Origin: Phycisphaerae bacterium
GTDB taxonomy: Bacteria; Planctomycetota; Phycisphaerae; UBA1845; JAFGLZ01
Assembly (NCBI GenBank): GCA_016927755.1
Contig: JAFGLZ010000084.1
Span: 1 to 51,066 of the forward strand
Length of the DNA stretch: 51,066 nucleotides
Reading direction: 5' to 3'
Shown here: positions 27,801 through 36,226 of the stretch, in pieces
How positions within the stretch are numbered: the stretch's first letter is position 1
Layout: each line of letters opens with the position of its first letter
Translations under genes and position numbers: made by a program
Notes under the pieces: generated by a model
What the model was told of the DNA's origin: nothing
What the model saw: the letters and a program-made list of their open reading frames with translations, nothing else
Databases searched by the model: none

Positions 27801-28266
27801 CCGCCTTCTCCGTCCCCGCGACGGCATCATCCCGCCCGTCCCCATCCAGGTCCGTCCAGATCGCCGAGCCCCATGTGATCCCGCCGACCTCCCGGGCCCA
27901 CAGCTCTCGTCCGGTTGCCCCGTCAACGCAGCAAAGCCGCCCATCACTACCCCCGATCAGGAGCGTGGCGCGTTCAGGCCGCGCGGTCACACTCAGCGAC
28001 GCGCGGGACGTCAGCCGCGCCCTCCAGCGTCCGTCATACTCCCAGAGCTGCCTCCCCGTAGCGCTGATGCATCGCAGCCGACGCACCTCCGCGTCGCTGA
28101 TCATCGTCTCCTTGCCGGGCTCCGGGTGAACGTCTGCCACAAGCGGCGCCGCGTAGAGCGTGCCTTTCGCTTCATAAGTCCACTTGGCCTTGGGAACGTC
28201 AGGTGAGATTCCGTTGGCCGAGGAGGCGACTAACAGCACCCCGCTGAGGATGTTCAACATGCTCAT
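24871..28266 (-). CDS. Secreted multidomain GH9 cellulase with N-terminal FG-GAP/PQQ-like propeller
   Basis: The protein is 1131 aa from ATG 28266, chosen because GGAGGT lies 10 nt upstream and a signal peptide follows (core MLNILSGVLLVASSANG). The domains in order are as follows. A propeller (about 25-420) alternates calcium-loop strands (DVDGDGKPEILA, DLDGDGRDDAVA, DVDEDGKTDVLF) with PQQ-like GxxLW strands. A CBM4/9-like sandwich lies at about 430-600 (LLVNGGFEKPQ). A CelD-type Ig domain lies at about 605-705 (VLVNQVGYDVGAPKRFTVQC). The GH9 domain lies at about 710-1125. Its catalytic region is intact: GGWHDAGDYNTY with Asp760 and Asp763, YHTR, and the general acid Glu1103 in SANECWLPHN. 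The likely activity is endo-beta-1,4-glucanase or a related beta-glucanase. An SGNH hydrolase and a TMTC-like protein follow in the same unit. Confidence 0.95.
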   Translation of the reverse strand: MSMLNILSGVLLVASSANGISPDVPKAKWTYEAKGTLYAAPLVADVHPEPGKETMISDAEVRRLRCISATGRQLWEYDGRWRARLTSRASLSVTARPERATLLIGGSDGRLCCVDGATGRELWAREVGGITWGSAIWTDLDGDGRDDAVAGTEKAVVALDLAGRERWTYRRAEGEPQLEIGVPLAACDVDGDGKPEILAVDRCGVVCLDSSGKPRWHRLDGGKYCAAAVIADGDADGRPELYCGVMEEPAVVAVNALNGETLWSFATLAPPGSLAPGDVNRDGREEVIVGDEQGRVYALRANGKLLWSFQTSQSVHAEVTLGDVDGDGDIETLVASWDHWVYCLDSGGNVEWRCRAERRILGGASITDVDEDGKTDVLFCGSDHRLRCVTLDGAYDPSLIPWPSSRFDAAQSGAAFARHVRAPAMTIVETRSLLVNGGFEKPQQAEEAKRYPQGTTIRQERLKRPLGWHVEPVTGRTWGEAQASWELEGRVVRSGKRDVRVDDSMLLVSSPMPLGPGLRAVSASVFGQGSGASGVWLRWSGARGVLREDKLARSGKEGEWDRFAACDIVPPPGAAWVTLVCRSGDGVTRWDDAEVRASHLTAPKVEVLVNQVGYDVGAPKRFTVQCNFKASEATFVLLGEDDRRAFSGKLADAGRIKGHFGSDWGWEYYRGDFSGFDGPGRYRIEARFRGDERIGIVRDESYGFEIGKDLVWAKTARAAYRFFYYQRCGTAVPGYHAACHLDDGIVHQGEYHNLSGGWHDAGDYNTYHNAPYVYGIARAYGIGRPAFDRLTGKEGDQSEFLREILWGGDHSRRMISPDGSAFGQITSGYGFWGPPELETDNRPGTGDERGLRPPGAGVDSGIHQAAMARIAALVEDKKAWIEAADRGLRWALANNKRGVHQFSTAVDLCAATGDKKYAELARALMPKIAADETVVDAVRRYDALTGEDHSEELCKALIARAEDMLKVAANPFGVVTFGPADRPNFFGTPAEGDGWRVGTNSHLAQSASLMALAHGCKRDSRYLAFVHDQINWILGNNPFNVSLMEGAGSAFVPTYHTRLMFAGVPRGAVPGSVINGVTWRRAGEDVPFLDMSGVDLPHFSANECWLPHNTNYLNALANLMASRRQGAAGRP

Positions 28267-28557
28267 CGCCCTGCAGACCTCCAACGCCTCGTTCGGAAGC
28301 CGACGGCACGCTTCCATCAATACCGGGCTTCGATGGGCACGGAATCACCTTCGCACCCCAGCCTCCATCTTCCATTTAGGCAGCAGGAGTATAGCATCGC
28401 CTGAAGCGTGACCCCACCCGGTTCACGCCAATCGTGGATGTCCATCCAGGGGGTATCAGTGGAGAGCTTCAACCGCCAACTCGCGGCCTTGGCGAGGATT
28501 CACTTCTTCGACTGCTCGACCTGTCGACAAGACGTCAGCGGAACCACACGTCACCCA

Positions 28558-29568
28558 TCAGGACAGCCGGTGACCGGGATCATCCCTTGGGAACCCAGCG
28601 CCGCTGCAGGCCGTCTTCTTGTAATGCTCGTGTTTGCCCTTCACGGCAATGTCCTTTGTCCGCGACCGGAGCGTGCCCATCGCTGGCTCGGACATCGGTG
28701 TGAACGATCGCCCAACAGCGAGCGCGCGGTTCAGCGCCTTCATCGACTCACAACCCGTGCACACCGTCGAGACCGGCAAAGACAGCACATAGCGCCAGCA
28801 TTCCTCCGAGGTAACCACCCCGCTGCGGGGCAGCTCCCCAAAGGCCAGCGTCTTCATGGCAATGACGCCGATCTTCCGCTTGGCCAACTCCGGCAACACC
28901 TGATTCTGGAAGCTCAGATAGTGGTAATCCGCCGGATTGATCGGCATCTGAACGGTGTCCCAGTCGAAGTCCTGCGCCAGCATCTGCAGGTGATACTTCG
29001 GATTCGCATGGCCTGTGAAGCCGATGAATCGAATCTTGCCCTGTTTGCGGGCCTGGACGACAGCCTCAATCGCCCCTCCCGGCGTAAAGACCTTCTCTGG
29101 GTCGCCCTCGGCAATCTCATGAATCTGCCACAGATCGAGGTGATCGGTCCTTAGCCGTCGCAAGCTGTCTTCGAGTTGCTTGAGCATGCCCTTCTTGTCG
29201 CGGACGTTGCTCTTGGTCATCAGGAACACCTTGTCGCGTTTGGCCCCCTGTAGGGCCTTGCCCATCCGCTCCTCGGAGCGACCGGTGTTATACTTCCAAG
29301 CGTTGTCGAGGAAGTTGATTCCTGCGTCGATCGCAGCGTCGATGATCCGCAGTCCCTCAGCCTCATCCGGCACACCGATGTGGTAGCCTCCTAGCGTAAT
29401 GATGGAGACCTTCTGCCCCGTCCTTCCGAGCGGACGGTACTGCATCTCGCCTGAGCCTGGCGCCGCCACGGTCTCGGCCAGCGAAGGGGTTGTCGTCAAC
29501 CCCGCCACCAGCGCGCCCCCACCGGCCGTCTTGAGAAACTCGCGTCTCGTCGTCTTCATGTCGCTCAT
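28558..29568 (-). CDS. Tat-exported aldo/keto reductase
   Basis: The protein is 336 aa. The N-terminus has a twin-arginine signal, TTRREFLKTAGGGALVAG, so it is exported folded, probably with its nicotinamide or other cofactor. The aldo/keto reductase barrel follows with the full catalytic tetrad: Asp88 and Tyr93 in FLDNAWKYNTGRSEERMGKAL (quoted in part: LDNAWKYNTGRSEER), Lys119 in FLMTKS and His150 in DLWQIHE. AAGGG stands 7 nt before the ATG. AKRs reduce aldehydes or keto sugars with NADPH; an extracytoplasmic member is a planctomycete habit and its reductant is unclear. The last 30 residues (ACSGAGFPRDD) are not part of the barrel. It is divergent from the clan-GH-D-like gene at 29805. The 291-nt gap behind it (28267-28557) shows nothing recognisable. 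Confidence 0.93.
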   Translation of the reverse strand: MSDMKTTRREFLKTAGGGALVAGLTTTPSLAETVAAPGSGEMQYRPLGRTGQKVSIITLGGYHIGVPDEAEGLRIIDAAIDAGINFLDNAWKYNTGRSEERMGKALQGAKRDKVFLMTKSNVRDKKGMLKQLEDSLRRLRTDHLDLWQIHEIAEGDPEKVFTPGGAIEAVVQARKQGKIRFIGFTGHANPKYHLQMLAQDFDWDTVQMPINPADYHYLSFQNQVLPELAKRKIGVIAMKTLAFGELPRSGVVTSEECWRYVLSLPVSTVCTGCESMKALNRALAVGRSFTPMSEPAMGTLRSRTKDIAVKGKHEHYKKTACSGAGFPRDDPGHRLS

Positions 29569-29741
29569 CGCCAGACCCTTGCGGATACACCATGTTCAGT
29601 CAGCCAATGCCGCCGTAGCCTGCTCGCCTCGCGGCCAACCCGCTTCAGCCAATTGGATGCGCAAAGCACCTAGACCGTTCCTGAGCCCCGTCGGCCCGCC
29701 ACGGTCGCAACGCTCAGCGTCCCACGACCAATAGCGTTCGA

Positions 29742-29757
29742 GCGTGGCGAACCACGC
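29742..29757. repeat. Perfect inverted repeat upstream of the clan-GH-D-like gene
   Basis: GCGTGG (29742-29747) and CCACGC (29752-29757) flank CGAA. They lie 48 nt before the start at 29805, in the 236-nt divergent gap shared with the aldo/keto reductase. It could be a regulator operator or a hairpin in the leader. No second copy was noticed elsewhere in the window. Confidence 0.3.
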
Positions 29758-29804
29758 CGCCTCTGGCTAGACTGCTAGTTTCATGCGTAAAGGAGAGCCG
29801 TCCG

Positions 29805-31946
29805 ATGATCTTGACCGACCGAGCACACATCCACCTCCTCCTGACTGCCGTTCTGCTAGCCTCGACAGCCGCGGCGCCCGCCGAGCCCGTCCCCGATCCG
29901 ATCCAGTCCGATTGGCTCGTAAACGCCCCCCCTCGCCCCGCCACCGTCCAACGTCGCGCCGAGCGCAACGAGGTCGTCCTCGACAATGGCCTCCTTCGCC
30001 GCGCCTTCAGAACGGCCCCCAACTTCGCCACCATCGAATTCCGCAACCTCACAACAGACGAGACGTTCCTCCGTGGCGTCAAGCCCGAGGCCGTCGTGGT
30101 GCTCGATGGACAACGATATGAGATCGGCGGGCTGAAAGGTCAACCCGACTATGCCTACCTCGATCCCGCCTGGCTCCAAGGCATGACCGCCAACCCGAAG
30201 GCCTTCCAGTTCGTCTCGTACGACGTCGGCAAGCCTGAAACACCCTATCCCTGGAAGCCCAAGCGACACTCCGGAAACATCCCCTGGCCACCGCGTGGCG
30301 TGGCACTCACCGTGCACTTCGCCCCCCATGCGGCCGCGCCGGACGCCCATAAGCACGTAACCGTCTCGGTCCGCTATGAGCTGTACGACGGTATCCCCGT
30401 CATCTCCAAACAAATCGCCGTCACAAACGGCGGCGCCGCCCAGGTGATCGTCAATGCCGTCCAAGCTGAAATCCTTGCGGTGACCGAGCAGGCCAAGCCC
30501 CGGCTCCACGCCGAGAGTGACTACGCCTTCGCCGGCGTCCAGACGACCCGCTGGGGCCCCGACCCCGACTACAAGACGCAGATCGACTACAGCTACAACA
30601 TGCCCCTGCTCATGACCAGCACCTATCCCGAGGGCCCGGGAATCCAACTCGCCCCGGGCGAGCGCTTCGAGAGCTTCCGAACGGTCGAGCTCCTCCACGA
30701 CAGCGACGATCGCGAAAGACGCGGCCTGGCCCGAAGGCGTCTCTATAGAACCCTCGCCCCCGCGGCGATGGAAAACCCCATCCTCATGCACGTACGCCAG
30801 TCCGACTCGAAAGCCATCCGGCTGGCCGTCGATCAGTGCGCCGCCGTCGGATTCGAGATGGTCATCGCGACCTTCTGGAGCGGCTTCAACATCGAGAGCG
30901 AGGACCCCGCCTACATCGCCCGGTTCAAGGCCGACGTCGACTACGCCCACGCCAAGGGCGTCGAGCTCGGCGGGTATACGCTGATGTGCGCCTCTCGCGA
31001 TGTCGGACCGAAGTACAACTGCATCTCGCCCGCCACCAGCAAGCCCGGCAGCAAGTTCGGACAGAGCGCCTGCCTCGCCAGCGCCTGGCGCGATGCCTAC
31101 TTCCACCGCGTCCTGGCCTTCATGGACGCTACCGGCATGGACGTCATCGAGACCGACGGACCCTACCACGGCGACGTCTGCGCCTCAACCCAGCACCAGT
31201 ACCACCGCGGCCTGGCCGATTCCAGATGCCAGCAGTGGCGCGCCTGCGTCGGCTTCTACCGCGAATGCCGCAAGCGGGGCATCTACATCAACACGCCCGA
31301 CTGGTACTACCTCGGCGGAAGCAACAAGTGCGCCATGGGCTACCGCGAGACCAACTTCAGCCTGCCCCGATGGCGACAGATCCTCATCTCCAGGCAGAAC
31401 ATCTACGACGGAACCTTTGAGAAGACGCCCAGCATGGGCTGGATGTTCGTGCCGCTCGTCCAGTATCACGGCGGCGGCGCCGAGGCGACGTTCGAGCCGC
31501 TGTCTCAACACCTCGCGGAATACGAGTGGCACCTGGCCCAGAACTTCGGTAGCGGCGTCCAAGCCTGCTACCGAGGACCTCGCCTATATGACACCGACGA
31601 AACCAAGGCCGTCGTCAAGAAGTGGGTCGACTTCTACAAGAAGCACCGGGCCATCCTCGACTCGGACATCATCCATGTTCGACGCGCCGACGGCCGCGGA
31701 ATCGATTGCATGATGCACGTCAATCCGCGCTTGCCACGGAAGGCCCTGGCGATGGTCTATAACCCCACCGACTCGGCGCGGTCCACGATCCTGACGCTAC
31801 CGCTCTACTACACCGGCCTGACGACCAAGGCCAAGATTCGCGAGAAGGAGGGCGATCCCGTCGAGTACGCGTTGGATCGCGCCTACAAGGTCTGTCTGCC
31901 CGCGACGATCCCGCCGAAGTCGATCACCTGGTATGTCGTTGAGTAG
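29805..31946 (+). CDS. Secreted clan-GH-D-like (alpha-galactosidase-related) protein
   Basis: The protein is 713 aa. AAAGGAGAG stands 7 nt before ATG 29805, and a signal peptide follows (core LLLTAVLLASTAAA, cleavage near APA-EP). The N-terminal 330 residues are a beta-sandwich like that of GH36/GH31 enzymes (NEVVLDNGLLRRAFRTAP). A TIM barrel follows: FEMVIATFWSGFNIESED, GVELGGYTLMCAS and GMDVIETDGPYHGDV. Asp451 in ETDGPYHGD sits where clan GH-D enzymes place their nucleophile. An acid/base Asp of the CASGG type is not visible, so assignment to GH36 or GH27 is not secure. The C-terminus is a small beta domain. It stands alone on the plus strand, divergent from the aldo/keto reductase and convergent with the GH10-like gene. 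The activity is inferred only from fold. Confidence 0.82.
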   Translation: MILTDRAHIHLLLTAVLLASTAAAPAEPVPDPIQSDWLVNAPPRPATVQRRAERNEVVLDNGLLRRAFRTAPNFATIEFRNLTTDETFLRGVKPEAVVVLDGQRYEIGGLKGQPDYAYLDPAWLQGMTANPKAFQFVSYDVGKPETPYPWKPKRHSGNIPWPPRGVALTVHFAPHAAAPDAHKHVTVSVRYELYDGIPVISKQIAVTNGGAAQVIVNAVQAEILAVTEQAKPRLHAESDYAFAGVQTTRWGPDPDYKTQIDYSYNMPLLMTSTYPEGPGIQLAPGERFESFRTVELLHDSDDRERRGLARRRLYRTLAPAAMENPILMHVRQSDSKAIRLAVDQCAAVGFEMVIATFWSGFNIESEDPAYIARFKADVDYAHAKGVELGGYTLMCASRDVGPKYNCISPATSKPGSKFGQSACLASAWRDAYFHRVLAFMDATGMDVIETDGPYHGDVCASTQHQYHRGLADSRCQQWRACVGFYRECRKRGIYINTPDWYYLGGSNKCAMGYRETNFSLPRWRQILISRQNIYDGTFEKTPSMGWMFVPLVQYHGGGAEATFEPLSQHLAEYEWHLAQNFGSGVQACYRGPRLYDTDETKAVVKKWVDFYKKHRAILDSDIIHVRRADGRGIDCMMHVNPRLPRKALAMVYNPTDSARSTILTLPLYYTGLTTKAKIREKEGDPVEYALDRAYKVCLPATIPPKSITWYVVE

Positions 31947-32094
31947 TCCCGGGCCGGCATGGTTCCCGCTGAAGGCATGCCTACGGAGCTTCCCCAATGG
32001 CCAGCACACATGATCGCCAAGTCCTTCAGCGACTCGCCGACTCACGAGGATAGCGTGATCTAACATCCCCCACCCGACGACGCCATGGCCCGCG

Positions 32095-33729
32095 TCACCT
32101 CGGCCAAACTCGCAGCACAACGTCCTTCAAAACCGTCTTGCCCTTGCTCTCGGCGCCCACGGAGACCTCGATCTGATTCATCCCATCCTTCACTAGCTCC
32201 GCCTTCACCGCGTAGCTCGCCCAGCCCCTGGCCACACCGGTCGATGGCAGCGATGTCCCATTCAGCGTCACGGACGGAGACTGCCCCTCCCCAAGCCCCT
32301 CCACCCGCAGTTGCAGCTTCACGTCCGACGGCAGCGTCTCCTGCATCTTCTCCCCGACGCGCAACTCAATCCTCACGGGCTTGCCCGGCCTGAGGTCCCT
32401 CGGATTCTCCGGTGAAACCGGCGAGTGTTTGACGAATCGCTTGCCCCCGACGGTCCACCGCCCGACCACGTTCACCCCACGGGCCCCCGTCGTATATACG
32501 CGATCAAGACCCGTTAGTACCTTCGGATCGCCGAGTTCCCGCCACAACGTGCTCTTGGGATTGAAGTAGTTGAACATGTAGACGCCGTCCGCCCCGGAGT
32601 CCCACACGTTCATCGCCCGCCCCCGGTAACATCCCAGCGATCCCCGGATCTTCCCTGCCTCCTTGTCCCGCATCCTCGTCTCGCTCAGACAAGGATAGAT
32701 CGGAACGCCGTACTTGTGGGCAAGTTGAACGTTCTCCTCCAGCGGACTCAGCCGGAAGTACCCGCTCGTCACCCAAAGGTCGATCAGGCCTTCCTTCATC
32801 CACCGCTCGACGTCCAACCCCATGTTCCTGCAGTACTCCACCGAGTCCGGCGTCCGCGCCGCCACCAGGATCGGGTGCCCCCGCTTGACCGCCACACGGC
32901 CCGTCATCTCTTGGACTCGACGGACCAGGCTCGTCATCTGGTCGAGCTCCTCCTGGCCGCACGCCTCCCCCCAGGCGTGCTTCTTGAAGTAAACCGGGTG
33001 TCGGAAGAAATCGAGCATCACGCCGTCGACGTCATAGTTCTCACAGACCTCCTCGACGAACTTGGACGCAAGGTCGCGAATCTCCGGCACGCCGTAATCC
33101 ACCGCCGACCAACCTCCAACCTTCGACCGCTTGTCCCTGCTCGCTACCAGCCACTCCGGATGCTCCTTCTTCAGCTTCGGGAACAGGTACGGCGAGTACC
33201 ACCCGCCCCATGCATCATGCGTGTCGTTCATCCGAAACGACCAGAAGACCTCGATCTTGTTCTTGCGGCAGAAGCCCACCATGATCTTCAGGGGATCGGT
33301 GCCCTGCTCGATCAACGCGCGCGTCTGATTGTTCTCGAAGCCCAACGCCCCCTTCTTCGGATTCGGCGCCGTGCAGTCGAACACCTCCCCGATCTTCGTG
33401 TTGTGCGTGAAGATGCTAAAGCCCGAGCTCCATGTGCAATAGACGATCGTGTCCACGTGCGAGCCGACCACGCCCTTCGTCCGCCGCTCCAGCAGCTCGT
33501 CGGCGCTCGGTTTCTTCATGTAGTAGACCGGCTCGTTCCCGTCGTTGTCGTAGAGGATGCGGCGCTTACGATGTGCCGCCTCCTTGCGCTGTCGCTTCGC
33601 CTCCTCGATCTTCGCCTTGTCTGATGACGACGGTTCGGACGCAAGACATCGATCATGCAAGCCGACCCCAACGATGGCCAGCGCCGTGAGCACGAAACGG
33701 CTTATCCCACTGCCTGCAAGACTCTTCAT
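32095..33729 (-). CDS. Secreted GH10-like (GHL10-type) TIM-barrel protein
   Basis: The protein is 544 aa from ATG 33729, chosen for GGGGAGA 6 nt upstream and the following signal peptide (core FVLTALAIVGVGL). The frame is open to 34068, but that stretch overlaps the dehydrogenase and is a shadow. After a Lys/Arg-rich linker (KRQRKEAAHRKRR) a TIM barrel follows: VDTIVYCTWSSGFSIF, NKIEVFWSFRMNDTHD, YDVDGVMLDFFRHPVYF, IDLWVTSGYF and ADGVYMFNYF. The pattern resembles the GH10-like GHL10 group of putative lytic enzymes or glycosidases, with the acidic residues of DGVMLDFF as candidates for the active site. A beta-sandwich domain of about 110 residues ends the protein (VKLQLRVEGLGEGQSPSV). It is the last gene of the minus-strand series from the oxidoreductase at 39020. 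Confidence 0.82.
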   Translation of the reverse strand: MKSLAGSGISRFVLTALAIVGVGLHDRCLASEPSSSDKAKIEEAKRQRKEAAHRKRRILYDNDGNEPVYYMKKPSADELLERRTKGVVGSHVDTIVYCTWSSGFSIFTHNTKIGEVFDCTAPNPKKGALGFENNQTRALIEQGTDPLKIMVGFCRKNKIEVFWSFRMNDTHDAWGGWYSPYLFPKLKKEHPEWLVASRDKRSKVGGWSAVDYGVPEIRDLASKFVEEVCENYDVDGVMLDFFRHPVYFKKHAWGEACGQEELDQMTSLVRRVQEMTGRVAVKRGHPILVAARTPDSVEYCRNMGLDVERWMKEGLIDLWVTSGYFRLSPLEENVQLAHKYGVPIYPCLSETRMRDKEAGKIRGSLGCYRGRAMNVWDSGADGVYMFNYFNPKSTLWRELGDPKVLTGLDRVYTTGARGVNVVGRWTVGGKRFVKHSPVSPENPRDLRPGKPVRIELRVGEKMQETLPSDVKLQLRVEGLGEGQSPSVTLNGTSLPSTGVARGWASYAVKAELVKDGMNQIEVSVGAESKGKTVLKDVVLRVWPR

Positions 33730-33854
33730 CGGATCTCCCCTTTGCACCAAGGGCCTGTCAGAGGACGTCATTCTCGGCCATCCCATCACCGTACTCGAGG
33801 CCACGTCAAGGCACCTGCTCGACCCCGCGCCGAGAGGATTCTCCTGCGGCTCTG

Positions 33855-34793
33855 CTAGGGCACGATGGCCACCTTGATCACCTCTCCCGGACGGTCGATG
33901 ACCCAACGGAACGCGTCCATGATCTCCTCCAGCGGCATCGCCCTGGACAGCAGCGGATCGAGGTCGATCTTGCCGGCGGCGAGTAATCCCGCGGCCTTCC
34001 GAAGCCACATCGGCTTCTCCTGGCGAGGTTCCGCCATCATATGAAGTTGAAGGCACTTGGCCTCCCATTCGCGGAGGTTCACCGACATCGGCGCCAGGTG
34101 CGTTCCGTAGATCGACACAATTCCCCCCACCCGAATCGCCTGTTCGCAGGCCCGGAATGACGGCTCCATCCCCGCGGCCTCCATTGCCACGTCCACCCCG
34201 CCGTCGCTCTCGGATCGAGCACGTTCAACGACGTCCTCATGGATCGGGTCAATCACGACGTCCGCGCCAACTTCGAGGGCCACGGATCGCCGCAGATCAA
34301 AAGGATCCGACGCGATAACTTCGGCCGCGCCGTAAGCCTTGGAAGCCTGAACGCACATTAGCCCCGCGCCCCCCAACCCGCTGACCAGCACCCTGTGCCC
34401 CCGCCTGACCGACAACTCAGCCCCGCGAACCGCCAGCGGCAGCATCTGCGCGATCGCCCCCGCCTCGAAGCCAACGTTTTCGGGTAGATGGACTAGAAGA
34501 TCAGCGTCGGATGGAACGTACTCCGCGAATCCTCCCCAGGCCATCCGCGACAGAACCCGGTCCCCCTCCTTGAACCCCCGCACCGCGGACCCGACCTTGG
34601 CCACGATGCCCGTCACCTCATGGCCCATCGGGCTCGGCCAGCCGAGTTGAGCCAGCCCCTTGAAGTACTTCACGTCCGTGCCGCAGATCGTGCACGCCTT
34701 GACCTGGATGAGGCACTGGCCCTTATCGACCTCCGGCACCGGAACCTCTCGCACCTCGTACTGCCCGACACCTATCTGTAATGCCGCCCTCAC
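33855..34793 (-). CDS. Zinc-dependent medium-chain dehydrogenase without structural zinc lobe
   Basis: The protein is 312 aa. The start is a GTG at 34793 with GGAGATGAGG just upstream. It is an MDR-family alcohol/sugar dehydrogenase. The catalytic zinc ligands are visible as Cys37 (CTICGTD), His58 and Glu59 (PMGHEVTG), and the Rossmann domain has VSGLGGAGLM. The four-cysteine structural zinc lobe normally found after residue 90 is absent, and the sequence runs directly from GDRVLSRMAWGGFAEYV into the next part, so the protein is about 30 residues shorter than sorbitol or threonine dehydrogenases. The likely role is NAD(P)-linked oxidation of a sugar or polyol alcohol in the cytoplasm. It lies 275 nt after the GH113-like gene, with a small possible gene in the gap, and 125 nt before the GH10-like gene. 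Confidence 0.92.
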   Translation of the reverse strand: MRAALQIGVGQYEVREVPVPEVDKGQCLIQVKACTICGTDVKYFKGLAQLGWPSPMGHEVTGIVAKVGSAVRGFKEGDRVLSRMAWGGFAEYVPSDADLLVHLPENVGFEAGAIAQMLPLAVRGAELSVRRGHRVLVSGLGGAGLMCVQASKAYGAAEVIASDPFDLRRSVALEVGADVVIDPIHEDVVERARSESDGGVDVAMEAAGMEPSFRACEQAIRVGGIVSIYGTHLAPMSVNLREWEAKCLQLHMMAEPRQEKPMWLRKAAGLLAAGKIDLDPLLSRAMPLEEIMDAFRWVIDRPGEVIKVAIVP

Positions 34794-34846
34794 GATGCCT
34801 CATCTCCGTTCACATGCGCCACCATCATGACCCCGAGCTGCCGACC

Positions 34847-35017
34847 TTACCAGTAGAGAATCCGAACCGTGTGATGGAATGCCTTCCGCCCCACCCCGAA
34901 GTGATGCGCGTGACAGTGCAGGCAGAGCTTCTCCTTCTCGACACTCCTCATCTCTCCTTGCCCCCCGCGTCCTCGGAACATTGTGCCGATGCGGCGATGC
35001 AATGCAAACCCCTTCAT
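34847..35017 (-). CDS. Possible small protein with a CxxCH motif
   Basis: A 56-codon frame (ATG 35017, stop 34847) lies in the 275-nt gap between the GH113-like gene and the dehydrogenase, on the same strand. It encodes a basic, His-rich peptide with KLCLHCHAHHFG, a CxxCH pattern as in heme attachment or zinc binding, and ends in RILYW. An internal ATG (residue 23) is preceded by CAAGGAGAG, which sits too close for an ideal ribosome site. There is no signal peptide, which argues against a c-type cytochrome. It may be a real small protein, a remnant, or chance. Confidence 0.3.
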   Translation of the reverse strand: MKGFALHRRIGTMFRGRGGQGEMRSVEKEKLCLHCHAHHFGVGRKAFHHTVRILYW

Positions 35018-35068
35018 CGCCCGGCGGACGATGAAGGAGGCTCGAAGAAATCGATGGACTGGAGAGTG

Positions 35069-36226
35069 TTACGGATTGACTCGCCAGGCGGTACGCGGTT
35101 TGTCCTGAGACTCCGCAAGCGGAGCGTCTGAGCGAGGGCCGCTCGCCTCACGCCGCGGCGGCTTCGTCTTCGCACATTTCTTCGCGAACCACTCGCGGAG
35201 CAGTCCCTCGGCCGGCTTCCCCTTGGGCGTGTAGTTGTAGCAGTCCTTGCCGCCGCCGTAGGTGGTCCACTCCCACCAGATCACCCCCCCAACCTGGGGA
35301 ACGTCCGACCAGGACCGCATGAAGGCCTCGTAGCAGGCCCGTTGTTCCTCCAGGCCCTTGCCGGTCGCCTCTTGCTTGTGGTAGTAGTTCCACGGCTCGA
35401 TCGACGCCCCCTCCTGGCTGCACCACCCCACCTCAGTGAACAGGATCGGCTTACCGATGGTCTGCTGCCATTCCAGGATACTCTTCTTGATCGGTTCCCA
35501 CGCCTCAACCATATGCTGCACCGTCGGGCCCGGATCGTCCGAGAGCTTGTAGTAGCTGGTCATCCCGATCAAGTCTAGCTTGTCCCAAAACTTCACCGGC
35601 TGATAGTGATCCCAGTTCGCCGAGTAGCTCAGCTTGCCGTCGTATCGTTTCCTGACCTGTTGGATGACCTCCAGCCATTCCTCCGTATGCTTCTCGGCGC
35701 TGACCATCTCGCTGCCGATCATCAGCACCTCGACCCCGTTCGCCTGGGCCACGTCGGCGAAATGGTTCATGATCCTCCGATACTGGATGAACCACTTCCG
35801 CCAGCTCGGCGGCTGGATGACGCCCCGCCACTCCGTCCCCAGTGGGTCGCTCAGCAGGATCTTCGGGGCCAGGATGACCTTCAATCCGCATTCCTTGCGG
35901 GCAATGGTCAGCAGTTCCTTCCACTGCTCCTCCGTCGGCGTCTTTTTCGAGTCAAGATAGAGCTTCCCGCTGCTGGCGTTCTTCTGGTATGCGTCCGCCC
36001 CGATCAGAACCGTGTTGGAGCCCAGCGACGCGATCTCGCGCAGTAGCGGTCCAAACATCTCGACCGGCTTGTTGCTCGTGTCCACCTGGATCGCCACGCC
36101 GTAGTAATGATCGACGCTCGATCCTCGAGACGAAGTGCTCGTCCCTGGACGATCCAGCGCAAGTCCCGGCGAACTCCACCACATCGTCACCAAGGAAATT
36201 GCAGCAATGGCTCGCGAGAGTTTCAT
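35069..36226 (-). CDS. Secreted GH113-like beta-mannanase-type glycosidase
   Basis: The protein is 385 aa from ATG 36226, which overlaps the upstream stop in ATGA and has AAGGGA 3 nt before it; the open frame upstream to 36349 is a shadow. The signal peptide is MKLSRAIAAISLVTMWWSSPGLA. The body is a single TIM barrel: YYGVAIQVDTSNKPVEMF, SLGSNTVLIGADAYQK and GLKVILAPKI. The clan GH-A pair is clear, with the acid/base Glu173 in VLMIGSEMVSAE after strand 4 and the nucleophile Glu265 in ILFTEVGWCS after strand 7. This pattern matches the GH113 group, whose known members are endo-beta-1,4-mannanases. A basic, Ser/Pro-rich tail of about 35 residues follows. It is translationally coupled to the phosphodiesterase gene. 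Confidence 0.88.
   Translation of the reverse strand: MKLSRAIAAISLVTMWWSSPGLALDRPGTSTSSRGSSVDHYYGVAIQVDTSNKPVEMFGPLLREIASLGSNTVLIGADAYQKNASSGKLYLDSKKTPTEEQWKELLTIARKECGLKVILAPKILLSDPLGTEWRGVIQPPSWRKWFIQYRRIMNHFADVAQANGVEVLMIGSEMVSAEKHTEEWLEVIQQVRKRYDGKLSYSANWDHYQPVKFWDKLDLIGMTSYYKLSDDPGPTVQHMVEAWEPIKKSILEWQQTIGKPILFTEVGWCSQEGASIEPWNYYHKQEATGKGLEEQRACYEAFMRSWSDVPQVGGVIWWEWTTYGGGKDCYNYTPKGKPAEGLLREWFAKKCAKTKPPRREASGPRSDAPLAESQDKPRTAWRVNP

Noticed and set aside
29856..31169. Minus-strand frame (437 codons) opposite the clan-GH-D-like gene
   Set aside because: Shadow of the real gene, which has a ribosome site, signal peptide and barrel motifs.
33730..34068. Upstream extension of the GH10-like gene
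   Set aside because: It overlaps the dehydrogenase and precedes a normal ribosome site and signal peptide at 33729.
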